Of a stretch of DNA of 43,044 nt, positions 1-7,650 are shown in pieces. This DNA is from CAYYYA01 sp964487895. Its GTDB lineage: Bacteria; Patescibacteriota; Patescibacteriia; UBA1558; 2-01-FULL-52-15. How positions within the stretch are numbered: position 1 is the first letter of the stretch; every line of letters starts with the position of its first letter. Location: positions 1 through 43,044 of the forward strand of contig CAZASM010000006.1 of the NCBI GenBank assembly GCA_964487895.1, given 5' to 3'. The notes under the pieces were generated by a model. The model searched no databases. It saw only the letters and a list, made by a program, of their open reading frames with translations, and had not been told where the DNA came from. The translations under genes were made by a program, and so were the position numbers.

Positions 1-41
1 CTCACTCATGGTCTTCGACCACCGCACACTGTGCGAATCGA

Positions 42-87
42 ATGTCCCGAGCGTAATGAGCGTAGTGAATGAAGTCGAGGGGCACAT
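42..87. repeat. Interspersed palindromic repeat of CPR type
   Basis: The segment opens with ATGTCCC and closes with GGGGCACAT, and the interior has short GAGCGTAATGAGCGTAGTGAA-type units followed by GAAGTCGAG. From memory this resembles an interspersed repeat common in metagenome-derived CPR contigs. No gene is visible in positions 1-151 apart from this. Confidence 0.5.
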
Positions 88-151
88 ATAAAAAACATCA
101 GATGACCCATCCGGGCTACGGTGTTAGAAGAATTATAAAAACGAAGCTCAT

Positions 152-1216
152 ATGTTTAGTGAGAAACCACCATTAGAAACTAATCCAGCTAATCCGAATG
201 AGATTCCTATAGTGGGAATTGGTCCTGACCAATATGAAGTTCTAGAGTCAGAGCTAGAAACATCAACAGATCTTCCGCCTCTGGTTGAATTATCTTTTAA
301 CGAAGGTCATTATGCCCCAGATCTAAATGATCTCAATGCCATTCTTCGGGATGATTTAAATGATGTAGAAGATATACCTGATACTGTCACTCCAGATAAC
401 CTTGAAGCTAGTGCTAAAAAAATTGAAAGTTTACTGCATAAGAAAGATAGACCCTCATCTATTACAACTCGGTTAAAACTAGCTTTTGTTTTGGCGACTA
501 CTCTTGTCTCGTTAAAATTTTTGGATATTGACGCTCACGCTTCAGAGGTCCCGGTTTCTTCCAAAGCGACTGCAGTTGAAATTGATACTAAAGAATCTAG
601 TTTACAACAATTTGTCTCGCAAGAAAATGTGCAGCTACTGCTCGATGATTTGCCGGTTTATAAAAAACTTCTTGAAGAAAATTATTCCATTACTTTTCGT
701 TTCAGCCGAATACTAGCTCTGAAGGGGCTGGCCGGAGTGTTTCGTAGGACTGGTAGTTTTCAGGGAGAATTAATTTTGAACAGTCAGCTACCTGCTGAGG
801 AGTTACCTAATCTTCGCAGTATTGTCAGACATGAACTCGATCATGGTCAACAGGACTATTTATTACAACGTTTTGAAGCCGGTGATAGTACTGATTTGCC
901 TCGTTGGAAATATGATTTTCTTCAGGCTAACGAAGATGGGGCTGAAAGTCTAGGTGATTACCATATTGGGGCCGAGCTGGAGGCGACTTTCAATGACGTC
1001 GTAATGCAACATGACGAAGGGGGCAAGGTAAATCACGCTGATTTAGTAGGTTTCTTTACATATTTCATGAAGATATACTTTACAGATGCCTTTCGAAATC
1101 ATCAAGAAGTTAAAGACTATGTAGACTATTTAGAAGCACAGGTTACACGAATGAGCGGCTATACGCTTGAATCTTTTATTGCTGAGTTCGAGACAAAACA
1201 GAAAGAACAGAAATAG
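152..1216 (+). CDS. Membrane-anchored putative zinc metallopeptidase (HExxH)
   Basis: I do not recognise the family of this 354-residue protein. A long acidic N-terminal segment of about 105 residues precedes one hydrophobic stretch (about 107-125), so the C-terminal two thirds are probably extracytoplasmic. In that part the sequence RHELDHGQQ contains an HExxH zinc-peptidase motif with His227, Glu228 and His231. Glu275 or Glu277 in GAELEAT, about 45 residues later, is a candidate third zinc ligand of the gluzincin kind. The segment before the motif (LILNSQLPAEELPNLRSIV) fits the strand-then-helix arrangement of such enzymes. The substrate is unknown. A peptidase role rests only on the motif, so a non-catalytic relative is possible. 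No strong Shine-Dalgarno sequence precedes the ATG; a TATAAA box lies about 12 nt upstream. Confidence 0.6.
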   Translation: MFSEKPPLETNPANPNEIPIVGIGPDQYEVLESELETSTDLPPLVELSFNEGHYAPDLNDLNAILRDDLNDVEDIPDTVTPDNLEASAKKIESLLHKKDRPSSITTRLKLAFVLATTLVSLKFLDIDAHASEVPVSSKATAVEIDTKESSLQQFVSQENVQLLLDDLPVYKKLLEENYSITFRFSRILALKGLAGVFRRTGSFQGELILNSQLPAEELPNLRSIVRHELDHGQQDYLLQRFEAGDSTDLPRWKYDFLQANEDGAESLGDYHIGAELEATFNDVVMQHDEGGKVNHADLVGFFTYFMKIYFTDAFRNHQEVKDYVDYLEAQVTRMSGYTLESFIAEFETKQKEQK

Positions 1217-1360
1217 ATTTTGCTATAGCTTGTTTGTGGCTTCTTGATTAAATCCCGACTCATCTGGCTCAAAACGTCCTTAACCAAAGCACTTCGAAAC
1301 CCCTTGAAAGACTACTAAACTTCTTATACCAGACAGACATGGCCCGCCACCGATCATAAA

Positions 1361-1388
1361 CAGGTTGAAGAGACCTTGTTTTTGTTTA
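1361..1388 (+). terminator. Weak terminator-like hairpin
   Basis: AGGT and ACCT arms (1362-1365 and 1373-1376) around a 7-nt loop are followed by TTGTTTTTGTTT. The stem is only 4-5 bp, so the call is tentative. The rest of the 1217-1402 gap shows nothing recognisable. Confidence 0.3.
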
Positions 1389-1402
1389 CCATGTTCCATG
1401 TG

Positions 1403-1418
1403 TGATATAATTTAATGA
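1403..1418 (+). promoter_or_regulatory. Extended -10 promoter predicting a leaderless mRNA
   Basis: TGATATAAT is a TGn-extended -10 box with TATAAT at 1406-1411. Six nucleotides separate it from the second ATG (1418), so transcription should start at the A of that codon. Confidence 0.6.
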
Positions 1419-1930
1419 TGAAATCCTCTAAAAGACTTTCGTTAGAAGATTTGGAGTATCTAAAAAGTACGTTGGACAGAGTTGTCTCTTTTTCGGAACA
1501 TCTGGATACTCATATTAGTGTCTTGATTGGTTTTAGCTCGGCCATTTTTCTTTTTTCTTTATCGCAGATCTCATCTCGTTTGAATCTAGTCTATTTGGTT
1601 ATGGCTATTTTTTCTGCCGCAGCTTCCATTATCGCTATTTTTGCTATTCGTCCTTTTCGCTCAATGCGTAAAAGGGGACAAGCGGAAAGTATTCTCTATC
1701 GAAAAAATATCGTTGGTTTCGATGATCCACGAACTTTTGCTCGAATGTTGCCACGTGTCATCGACGATAGGAAATATGGCTACCAGCAATTTGGTATTGA
1801 GATTTATAATATGCTGAAGTATTATTATCAGCCTAAGAAGTATTTGTTCTACTTAGCTCGTAAAGTTTTTTTGTTGGGTTTATGCTTAAGCTTGGTTATT
1901 CTTTTGGGCTATCTTATTTATGCTGTGTGA
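1418..1930 (+). CDS. PycTM/DUF5706-like three-helix membrane protein
   Basis: This 170-residue protein has two adjacent N-terminal membrane helices (HISVLIGFSSAIFLFSLSQI and LVYLVMAIFSAAASIIAIFAI) ending in RPFRS. A cytosolic helical segment with SILYRKNIVGFDDPRTFARML and later QFGIEIYNMLKYYYQPKKY follows, then a C-terminal membrane helix. This order, including the RP after helix 2 and the late K-Y pair before helix 3, resembles the DUF5706 family that supplies the membrane effector of Pycsar antiphage systems. No nucleotide cyclase gene is adjacent, so a defence role is not supported by context. It could be an unrelated small membrane protein. The second of two tandem ATGs was chosen because it lies exactly 6 nt from the -10 box. 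Confidence 0.6.
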   Translation: MKSSKRLSLEDLEYLKSTLDRVVSFSEHLDTHISVLIGFSSAIFLFSLSQISSRLNLVYLVMAIFSAAASIIAIFAIRPFRSMRKRGQAESILYRKNIVGFDDPRTFARMLPRVIDDRKYGYQQFGIEIYNMLKYYYQPKKYLFYLARKVFLLGLCLSLVILLGYLIYAV

Positions 1931-1982
1931 TTTTATGTATCTAGCTTTGGGTTTATTATTTTAGACAGCTGGACTCTTAATT

Positions 1983-2001
1983 TATGCTATAATATATCAA
2001 T
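1983..2001 (+). promoter_or_regulatory. Extended -10 promoter, near-leaderless
   Basis: ATGCTATAAT with TATAAT at 1988-1993 lies 8 nt before the ATG at 2002, leaving at most one or two untranslated bases. Confidence 0.6.
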
Positions 2002-2679
2002 ATGAAATCTAGCAGTGGAAAAAGTGTCGGTTGGCATGAAACCTTTACCACTTTTTTTATTGTCATTATTTTTAGCTTAGGCTACGCTATTATCCGCTAC
2101 AGTGTTATTCGTGAAGTACCATTCGAGAATATACCGCTGTATATCAGCAACAAGGCTATCGCTATGGCTGCTACTATTTTGATTGGTATATCATTTGTCA
2201 TGGGACCGTTGGCGCGCTTTTCACAGGGAATTGTGCGTCATTTATATTTACGCAAGCACGTTGGTTTAGTCGGTTTCGCACTGGCGGCTATGCACACTTT
2301 AATGTCCATGATACTACTCGGACCAGCTTACTATAGTCGACTTTATACTACAGCTGGCAAGCTAACTCTGGTTGGAGAGAGTGCGATGTTATTTGGCGTC
2401 TTAGCAATTGTGATTTTTTCAATTGTCTCTATCACCTCGATGCCGCCAATCTTCAAACATATGGACTTCAAACAATGGCAGTTTGTTCAACGGTTAGGCT
2501 ATCTAGCTTATATCTTTGTTATGCTCCATGTCTATGTCATGGCTTACAAAGGCTGGTCTAATCCGGATGCTTATTCCTATGGTTTTATCCCGGTTAGTTT
2601 ATTATCAGTTCTTGTTATTATCTTTGTTCTCTTGATGAGAGTTCTGGTTATGGCAATACCGCAGAAAATGAGGAAGTAG
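2002..2679 (+). CDS. Ferric reductase-like transmembrane heme protein
   Basis: This 225-residue protein has about six membrane helices and fits the ferric reductase-like transmembrane domain (FRD, YedZ/MsrQ-like). Typical features are YLRKHVGLVGFALAAMHTL with His98, the turn at PPIFKHMDFKQWQFVQRLGYLAY, and MLHVYVMAYKGW with His176. In the family such histidines coordinate heme b within the membrane. No NAD- or FAD-binding domain is fused to it, so it would need a separate electron donor. The nearest redox protein here is the flavodoxin at 6853, which is not adjacent, so a link is only speculative. The exact role (MsrQ-like electron transfer or metal reduction) cannot be read from the sequence. 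Confidence 0.75.
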   Translation: MKSSSGKSVGWHETFTTFFIVIIFSLGYAIIRYSVIREVPFENIPLYISNKAIAMAATILIGISFVMGPLARFSQGIVRHLYLRKHVGLVGFALAAMHTLMSMILLGPAYYSRLYTTAGKLTLVGESAMLFGVLAIVIFSIVSITSMPPIFKHMDFKQWQFVQRLGYLAYIFVMLHVYVMAYKGWSNPDAYSYGFIPVSLLSVLVIIFVLLMRVLVMAIPQKMRK

Positions 2680-2700
2680 TTTGTTTTAGAGTCTAGATCT

Positions 2701-2726
2701 AACTCGCTATTTTAGTGAGTTTTTTG
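2701..2726 (+). terminator. Rho-independent terminator
   Basis: A 9-bp stem AACTCGCTA/TAGTGAGTT with one G-U pair and a 3-nt loop runs into a T6 tract. It ends the heme-protein transcript. Confidence 0.8.
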
Positions 2727-2753
2727 TTTAGAGAGGCACGATAATCATCTTTC

Positions 2754-2768
2754 TGCTATACTGTATCT
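2754..2768 (+). promoter_or_regulatory. TGCTATACT promoter, leaderless
   Basis: TGC plus TATACT (2757-2762) lies exactly 6 nt before the ATG at 2769, so the predicted transcription start is the start codon. Confidence 0.7.
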
Positions 2769-3701
2769 ATGTCGAAGAAATTAGCTAAAAATTTCCTTTT
2801 AGTTCTCATCGTGCCGTTATTAATAATAACCTCAGGTGTGCCAGTTTTAGCAATAACTAAGCCTGCAGTAGTAACGAAACCAGCGCCAGTCGTAAAAAAA
2901 GCAGCACCAGTTAAACCAGCGGTTAAAGTTGTACCCAAAAAAGTTGTTAAGAAAAAAGTTGTCAAAAAACCAGCACCGCCATCAGTAACTTATGTGAAGT
3001 ACACCGGTGGTAAAGTTGTAGCCTCATCGCAAGCAGACAAACAATTACCACCAGCTTCCATGACGAAGCTGATGACGGCTTTGGTCATTCTTGATCATCA
3101 GCCAGATTGGGGACAGAAAGTTGTTATCACCCAAACACATCTAGATTATCCCAAGATTTGGGTTGGTAATGATAAGACGAGCGAAGTATCTCTGAAGCTT
3201 GGTGACACAGTGACTGTCTATGATCTCTGGATAGCTATGCTGGTCGCTTCGTCTAATCAATCATCAAGGGCTTTGGTTGATGCGGTTGGGTTGTCTCATG
3301 CTGATTTTGTAGCAGAGATGAATACTAAGGCTAAGAGCTTAGGCTTGAAGCAAACTATTTTTAAAGATGTAGCTGGATTAAGTGAGAAGACCTTAACGAC
3401 AGCGCGGGAGATGGGAGTGATAGCACAAGAAGCTTTTGCTCAGTCAGCTATTATCCGTGGTAGTGCGGTTAGTCGTTACACTATTGTAGCGACAACTGTT
3501 GACGGACAGACACGTAATATTACTGTGCAAGATCGCAACACTAGTTTACAACAGTTTTCTCCTGATGCCGCGAAAGTTGGTTTCCTAGTGGAAGCTCAAC
3601 GGACTGTTTCTATCAAAAAAGGTGATGTCATTGTAGTGGTGATGCATGCGATGAGTATGGGGGAACGGAATACAATTCTCCACCGTTTACTAGGAGTTTA
3701 G
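2769..3701 (+). CDS. D-alanyl-D-alanine carboxypeptidase-like protein (peptidase S11)
   Basis: This exported serine peptidase of the penicillin-binding-protein fold probably trims peptidoglycan stem peptides. It has an N-terminal signal or anchor (about residues 7-29) and a linker rich in Ala, Pro, Lys and Val up to about residue 75. The catalytic domain has SMTK (Ser97 nucleophile, Lys100) and SSN (161-163). The third motif, normally KTG, reads KVG (269-271) in AAKVGFLVEA, so the Thr/Ser that usually contacts substrate is replaced by Val. At 310 residues it lacks the C-terminal beta domain of full DacA enzymes. The changed motif leaves open a weakened or altered activity. Confidence 0.85.
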   Translation: MSKKLAKNFLLVLIVPLLIITSGVPVLAITKPAVVTKPAPVVKKAAPVKPAVKVVPKKVVKKKVVKKPAPPSVTYVKYTGGKVVASSQADKQLPPASMTKLMTALVILDHQPDWGQKVVITQTHLDYPKIWVGNDKTSEVSLKLGDTVTVYDLWIAMLVASSNQSSRALVDAVGLSHADFVAEMNTKAKSLGLKQTIFKDVAGLSEKTLTTAREMGVIAQEAFAQSAIIRGSAVSRYTIVATTVDGQTRNITVQDRNTSLQQFSPDAAKVGFLVEAQRTVSIKKGDVIVVVMHAMSMGERNTILHRLLGV

Positions 3702-3704
3702 TCT

Positions 3705-3733
3705 TTGACAGTCTCAGCTTCTTGGCGTAGGCT
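3705..3733 (+). promoter_or_regulatory. Possible sigma70-type promoter
   Basis: TTGACA at 3705-3710 and TAGGCT at 3728-3733 are 17 nt apart. The -35 box is perfect and the -10 box is poor (3/6). It overlaps the preceding terminator and would drive the gene at 3815. Confidence 0.35.
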
Positions 3734-3739
3734 GTTTTT
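3715..3739 (+). terminator. Terminator after the S11 peptidase
   Basis: CAGCTT (3715-3720) pairs with AGGCTG (3729-3734), one G-U, followed by T5. The stem is short but the position is right. Confidence 0.5.
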
Positions 3740-3771
3740 ATTACTCCTTCGTGGTTATCCGTGGCAATTTC

Positions 3772-3791
3772 ATCATTGCCAAGACAGTTCA
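3772..3791. promoter_or_regulatory. Perfect inverted repeat upstream of the winged-helix-like gene
   Basis: TGGCAAT, a 6-nt spacer and ATTGCCA form a perfect 7-bp dyad 24 nt before the chosen ATG. It could be an operator, possibly autoregulatory, or a hairpin in the mRNA leader. Confidence 0.45.
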
Positions 3792-3814
3792 CCTGAATGA
3801 AAGGGGTTGTTCTT

Positions 3815-4213
3815 ATGAGTCGTAAGTTTGGCCTTATGCGGACAGAGCTGTATTTGCTGGCTATCGTGAAGGGCTGTCAGTACTTCAACCTCAATCCCAC
3901 GATCGAGGGATTGATGGCCGCTCTGTCTGAAAACCGGGGAGTGCCTGATCCTCTTTTTGGCTGTGAATGGAAACAGCCTACTGACCTCCTGCCTGATCTG
4001 AATCAGGCTCTGTTGATCTTGGTCAGTCAGGGGTTCCTGCAGGTGAAGGAGGGTGAAAGGTTTCGCTACTACTCCCTGACTGAAGCTGGTCTGCAGGAGG
4101 TCAAGGATCTCGATGTTCCGATCGACCTAATGAACCTGTCAGCCATGACGGTTTTTGCCTCGCGTTGCGGATTGGGGTTAAGCCCAATTTCAACAACCGC
4201 GGCAGCTGCCTGA
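3815..4213 (+). CDS. Winged-helix-like protein of unknown function
   Basis: This 132-residue protein matches no family I can name. Its central part, LNQALLILVSQGFLQVKEG followed by RYYSLTEAGLQEV, reads like the recognition helix and wing of a PadR- or MarR-type winged helix, with the usual SLTEAG turn. The tail is rich in Ala, Ser and Thr. The ATG at 3815 was preferred to one 18 nt upstream because AAAGGGG sits about 9 nt before it. The gene is GC-richer than its neighbours and uses CTG for Leu where they use TTA/TTG. It has its own promoter candidate and a strong terminator, so it looks like an autonomous, perhaps acquired, unit. DNA binding is inferred, not shown. Confidence 0.55.
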   Translation: MSRKFGLMRTELYLLAIVKGCQYFNLNPTIEGLMAALSENRGVPDPLFGCEWKQPTDLLPDLNQALLILVSQGFLQVKEGERFRYYSLTEAGLQEVKDLDVPIDLMNLSAMTVFASRCGLGLSPISTTAAAA

Positions 4214-4222
4214 TCTCTCAAG

Positions 4223-4261
4223 TCCCGTTCCTCAACTGTGTGTTGGGGGACGGGATTTTAA
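4223..4261 (+). terminator. Strong rho-independent terminator
   Basis: TCCCGT and CCTCAAC (4223-4236) pair with GTTGGGG and ACGGGA (4242-4255) across a symmetric T/G mismatch, followed by TTTTAAATT. Confidence 0.8.
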
Positions 4262-4262
4262 A

Positions 4263-4291
4263 TTGACAGAAGTATAAATTTTAAGTATAGT
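4263..4291 (+). promoter_or_regulatory. Canonical sigma70-type promoter
   Basis: TTGACA (4263-4268), 17 nt, TATAGT (4286-4291). The predicted start near 4298 leaves a leader of about 45 nt carrying AAGGAGG before the GTG at 4344. A second TTGACA begins at 4298 but has no matching -10 box. Confidence 0.65.
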
Positions 4292-4343
4292 CATCAATTG
4301 ACAGAACGTTTTGTACTTTGGACATCTAACCAAGGAGGAGTTT

Positions 4344-5396
4344 GTGGCTAGCACATTTTCTGGAACTGCCAGAACCACTGCTCATCCAAGGTTTTTTCTT
4401 TGGAAGCTGTTGGGGAAGCTCTGGTGGGGATTTTTCCCTGCTATCTTTTTGGGTTGGGAGTACTTGATACTGCCGACTATGAGGCCAATCTGGAAATATC
4501 TACTGCGTCCAGTTGTTGCTCCAGTCGGACGCTATTTGCTGTATCCAGTTTGGTTGCTCATTTGGCGCTACGTGCTTTACCCGGTAATGCAACCGATAGT
4601 CATCTGTCTTTTCCTGCTCTACTCCATCTGGGCCTATACGGTCCGCAATGAGCTGGTGATTATTGGTATAGAATATCTGAAGACTCTCCGTGACAAAGGA
4701 GATCTTTTGGCTTCCTGGCACGAGACTATGTGCGACAGTTTCTTGATCGGTGCGGCTATCAAGATTGCCGTCGGACTGAAGCTGTTCTGGCAGCACAAGC
4801 GGATTCCCTGGAATTTCGCGGCAGCTGAGAACTTCATGTCACTCTGGTGGGCCAGAATCACTTTGCGCATGCTGAAGACTCACGGAGTGAAGAAGAGCGC
4901 AACAGGCATCCGGGCTGACGGTAGCGCTTTGCGACAGTCTATCAAACTGTTGCGAACTGCTAATGTGGTCTTGTTCCCTGGTGGCGGACGTTTCAAGCCG
5001 GGACAGACTGAAGATCCTCAAGCACCGGCCGGGTTTGGTCTATCAGTGTTGAATGCCCAACGTGTCATCCCGATAGCTTTCGTTGGCATGGGTGGTACTG
5101 ATGGTCTGCAGCCCTATCGCAAGACTTCAGCCGATGGACCGCCAACCAGCTATGCGCGTTTTGGCAAGTACATCGATTGGATCTTTGGGATCAGGTTTGG
5201 CCTGCGGGTCACTATGATCGTCGGAGAGCCGATCGAAGTCGCCTGGCTCGAACAGCAGTTCGGGCATTTGCCTGACGCCAAGCAGCAAGTCGCTGACTAC
5301 GTCATGCAACGGATTTGTGAGTTGCGTCGTCAGATTCTTCATCTGGACGTGAATCATAGTCGCTTGGCTCTGAGAGCGGTTCAGTCAGCTGCCTGA
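4344..5396 (+). CDS. PlsC-like acyltransferase with membrane N-terminus
   Basis: This 350-residue protein probably transfers acyl chains to a lipid acceptor at the membrane. The glycerolphosphate acyltransferase HX4D motif appears as SWHETMCDSF (His126, Asp131) and the FPEGTR-type motif as FPGGGR (211-216), followed by a segment ending VGEPIEV as in PlsC. The first 100 residues hold several short hydrophobic segments with a recurring pattern of Pro, Trp, Arg-Tyr and Leu-Tyr-Pro-Val, which looks like a degenerate internal repeat lying in or on the membrane. The acceptor is unknown. The GTG start at 4344 was chosen for AAGGAGG 5-7 nt upstream; a longer reading frame opens at 4311. The gene is GC-richer and CTG-using, like the gene at 3815. 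Confidence 0.75.
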   Translation: MASTFSGTARTTAHPRFFLWKLLGKLWWGFFPAIFLGWEYLILPTMRPIWKYLLRPVVAPVGRYLLYPVWLLIWRYVLYPVMQPIVICLFLLYSIWAYTVRNELVIIGIEYLKTLRDKGDLLASWHETMCDSFLIGAAIKIAVGLKLFWQHKRIPWNFAAAENFMSLWWARITLRMLKTHGVKKSATGIRADGSALRQSIKLLRTANVVLFPGGGRFKPGQTEDPQAPAGFGLSVLNAQRVIPIAFVGMGGTDGLQPYRKTSADGPPTSYARFGKYIDWIFGIRFGLRVTMIVGEPIEVAWLEQQFGHLPDAKQQVADYVMQRICELRRQILHLDVNHSRLALRAVQSAA

Positions 5397-5455
5397 CCTG
5401 AAGTCGCAAGACTCTGACAATACGTCGTCAGATTCTGTGATAGAAAACCCCTACG

Positions 5456-5492
5456 GTCCCAGTTTGCTTCGGCAGGCTGGGACTTTCTTTTT
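5456..5492 (+). terminator. Rho-independent terminator
   Basis: GTCCCAG (5456-5462) and CTGGGAC (5477-5483) form a perfect 7-bp stem followed by TTTCTTTTT. Confidence 0.85.
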
Positions 5493-5564
5493 AACCCATG
5501 AGGTAGGAGTGGCTTATCTCAGGGGGCGAACTTGATTTTTTCTGTCTCAGGTGTAGGCTGTAAA

Positions 5565-5576
5565 TAATATAACTAT
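5565..5576 (+). promoter_or_regulatory. Leaderless-type -10 box
   Basis: TAATAT at 5565-5570 lies exactly 6 nt before the ATG at 5577. Confidence 0.5.
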
Positions 5577-6692
5577 ATGTCACAAGCAGAGAAGACAGTG
5601 AAAGCATTATTAGCCCAGGCCGATGTAGAAGTGGGTGGTTCTCGGCCTTGGGATATTCAGGTACATAATAATCAATGGTATGCTCGGGTTTTGGCTGGCG
5701 GTTCATTAGCTCTGGGCGAGTCCTACATGGACGGCTGGTGGTCGGCGCAAGCACTAGACCAGTTCTTTTCTAAGGTTTTTATCGCTCAACTAGAAGCTTC
5801 AATTGGCTATGATTGGCGTTTTGTTGTACAAGTTTTGCGTGCGCGATTTTTTAATACTCAGAAGTTTGGTCAGGCGTCTAAGAATGCCCAACAACACTAC
5901 GACCTTGGTAACGATCTTTATTCTGCCATGTTGGATCCAAGATTGGTCTATACTTGCGGTTATTGGAAAGATGCCGCAGACTTGAAGCAAGCTCAAGAAG
6001 CTAAACTGGATTTAGTTTGTCGCAAGATAGGACTGAAGCCCGGTCAGCGCGTTTTAGATATTGGTTGTGGCTGGGGTAGTTGGGCTAAATTCGCTGCGGA
6101 GAAATACGGCGCTCAAGTTGTCGGCGTGACAGTTTCATTAGAACAAGCAGAGTTAGCCAAGAAATTATGTGCTGGTTTATCGGTGGATATTCAGTTGATG
6201 GACTACCGTCAGATTACTGGCACGTTTGATCATATTATTTCTCTTGGCATGTTCGAACACGTGGGTTATAAGAATTACCGTACTTATATGAAAGTAGCGC
6301 GAGAGCACTTAGCTGACGATGGTTTATTTTTATTACACACGATTGGCGGTAATAGGACGGCGACAACTACAGATGCTTGGATTAATAAATACATTTTCCC
6401 CAATGGTATGTTACCTTCAGCTCAGCAGATTACTGGCGCAGTTGAGGGTCTGTTTGTCATTGAAGATTGGCATAATTTTGGACCCGACTATGATAAGACA
6501 CTGATGGCTTGGTGGCAGAACTTTGATCAACATTGGCCAGAGCTAAAAGAAAAATATGGTGACAGATTTTATCGTCAGTGGAGCTATTATTTACTTTCTT
6601 GTGCTGCTTCTTTCCGTGTGCGCAATAATCAGTTGTGGCAGATTGTTTTGTCCAAACATGGGAGAGAGGGAGGATATACTTCGATTCGGTAA
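5577..6692 (+). CDS. cfa: Cyclopropane-fatty-acyl-phospholipid synthase family protein
   Basis: This S-adenosylmethionine-dependent enzyme family methylenates or methylates unsaturated acyl chains of membrane phospholipids. At 371 residues it is close to the usual 380. The N-terminal lipid-facing domain carries LGESYMDGWW, and the transition HYDLGNDLYSAMLDPRLVYTCGYW is diagnostic of the family. The SAM site is LDIGCGWGSWAKFAAEKYGA (Gly-rich loop about 162-167), followed by VGVTVSLEQ and MFEHVGYKNY. The gene is AT-richer than the acyltransferase before it and appears to have its own leaderless promoter, so the two are probably not one operon, though both would act on membrane lipids. Confidence 0.92.
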   Translation: MSQAEKTVKALLAQADVEVGGSRPWDIQVHNNQWYARVLAGGSLALGESYMDGWWSAQALDQFFSKVFIAQLEASIGYDWRFVVQVLRARFFNTQKFGQASKNAQQHYDLGNDLYSAMLDPRLVYTCGYWKDAADLKQAQEAKLDLVCRKIGLKPGQRVLDIGCGWGSWAKFAAEKYGAQVVGVTVSLEQAELAKKLCAGLSVDIQLMDYRQITGTFDHIISLGMFEHVGYKNYRTYMKVAREHLADDGLFLLHTIGGNRTATTTDAWINKYIFPNGMLPSAQQITGAVEGLFVIEDWHNFGPDYDKTLMAWWQNFDQHWPELKEKYGDRFYRQWSYYLLSCAASFRVRNNQLWQIVLSKHGREGGYTSIR

Positions 6693-6699
6693 ATTATAA

Positions 6700-6813
6700 C
6701 CATCTGCGAGTCTCGGCATTAAGCGAGACGAAGCAGTCTAGCTTATTAGTATTACAGACTAGATCGCTTCGTCTGAACGAGTACATTCAGTCTCGCGAAA
6801 GGAGACTTTTTTG
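6700..6813 (+). terminator. Terminator preceded by nested inverted repeats
   Basis: The final hairpin AGTCTC (6789-6794) and GAGACT (6802-6807) with a T6 run ends the cfa transcript. Upstream are further pairs: GTCTCG with CGAGAC near 6711-6730, and GAAGC-AGTCT with AGACT-GCTTC around 6730-6772. The GAGAC/GTCTC words recur, so alternative pairings are possible. Confidence 0.65.
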
Positions 6814-6852
6814 TTTTAGTATTTTTTTATACTTTCAGCTATACTTATATTC

Positions 6853-7329
6853 ATGCATATTCGTATCATCTACGGTAGTAACTCCGGCGGTACACGTTCA
6901 GCTGCTGAGTTAATGACCCAAGTATTAAAAACAGGCCAGCATCAGGTGACATTACAAAGCGCTCATCTTACTAATCCCGATGATATAATGGCGGCTGACC
7001 TCACTATCATTGGCTCTTGCAGCTGGGATCATTTTGAAGGCAAGAAGCGTTTGCACGGACAGTTGCAACAGCATTGGTTAGAATTACAGAAGAAAATTGG
7101 TAGTCGAAAATATCCTCAACGCAAATTCGCTATTTTTGGTTTAGGCGATTCTAGTTATACTAATTTCTGCGGTGCCGCTGATCAGCTTGAAGCCTTAGTA
7201 AAAAAATGGCAAGGTCAGCAAATAGGTACAACCTTACGTTTAGATAGTTATTTTTTTGAACAAGAAGATAGAGATCAGCAAATAAAGAACTGGTTGAAGA
7301 AAATATTTGTTGATGGTAGTAGAAAATAA
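6853..7329 (+). CDS. Flavodoxin
   Basis: This 158-residue FMN-binding electron carrier opens with IRIIYGSNSGGTRSAAELM, where SNSGGT corresponds to the phosphate-binding loop. LTIIGSCSWDHFEG matches the aromatic loop over the flavin, and FAIFGLGDSSYTNFCGAADQLEA the second flavin-contact segment; the C-terminal helix ends the fold. Length is normal for a long-chain flavodoxin. A TATACT box (6840-6845) is 7 nt before the ATG, so it is likely transcribed alone as a leaderless message. The partner reductase is not in the window; the heme membrane protein at 2002 is one possible but unproven acceptor. Confidence 0.88.
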   Translation: MHIRIIYGSNSGGTRSAAELMTQVLKTGQHQVTLQSAHLTNPDDIMAADLTIIGSCSWDHFEGKKRLHGQLQQHWLELQKKIGSRKYPQRKFAIFGLGDSSYTNFCGAADQLEALVKKWQGQQIGTTLRLDSYFFEQEDRDQQIKNWLKKIFVDGSRK

Positions 7330-7392
7330 TTATCTCTACTTTGCGAAACGTAAATTTTGTTGTATAATTATTTCATAATTAATTTCTGACAT

Positions 7393-7578
7393 ATGAAATT
7401 ACCACTGGATTTAAATCCAAAGGTGAAAGATTATCTGCAACAGAACAAAAACATCACTCTGATGGGATTGTTCTGGGCTATGTACTGGAGAGTACTGGGA
7501 CTGATATTCCTACTCTACTGTTTCGTAGTTGCAACAATTTTCTTTTTGACGAAATTTCTTCTAGCTTTGTTTAGTTAA
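7393..7578 (+). CDS. Small membrane protein, unknown
   Basis: This 61-residue protein has a polar start (LPLDLNPKVKDYLQQNKN) followed by two closely spaced hydrophobic stretches and almost no loop between them. I recognise no family. A TATAAT box at 7363-7368 would give a leader of about 18 nt. Confidence 0.55.
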   Translation: MKLPLDLNPKVKDYLQQNKNITLMGLFWAMYWRVLGLIFLLYCFVVATIFFLTKFLLALFS

Positions 7579-7650
7579 TAGCGACTAAAAACAAATCCCA
7601 ATGAACTTTTTTGAGGTTACTTTTTTTGTTGGTCAAAATTAGGTTACGTA

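Noticed and set aside
4400..5021. Reading frames in other frames across the PlsC-like gene
   Set aside because: Shadows of a well-supported gene with clear motifs.
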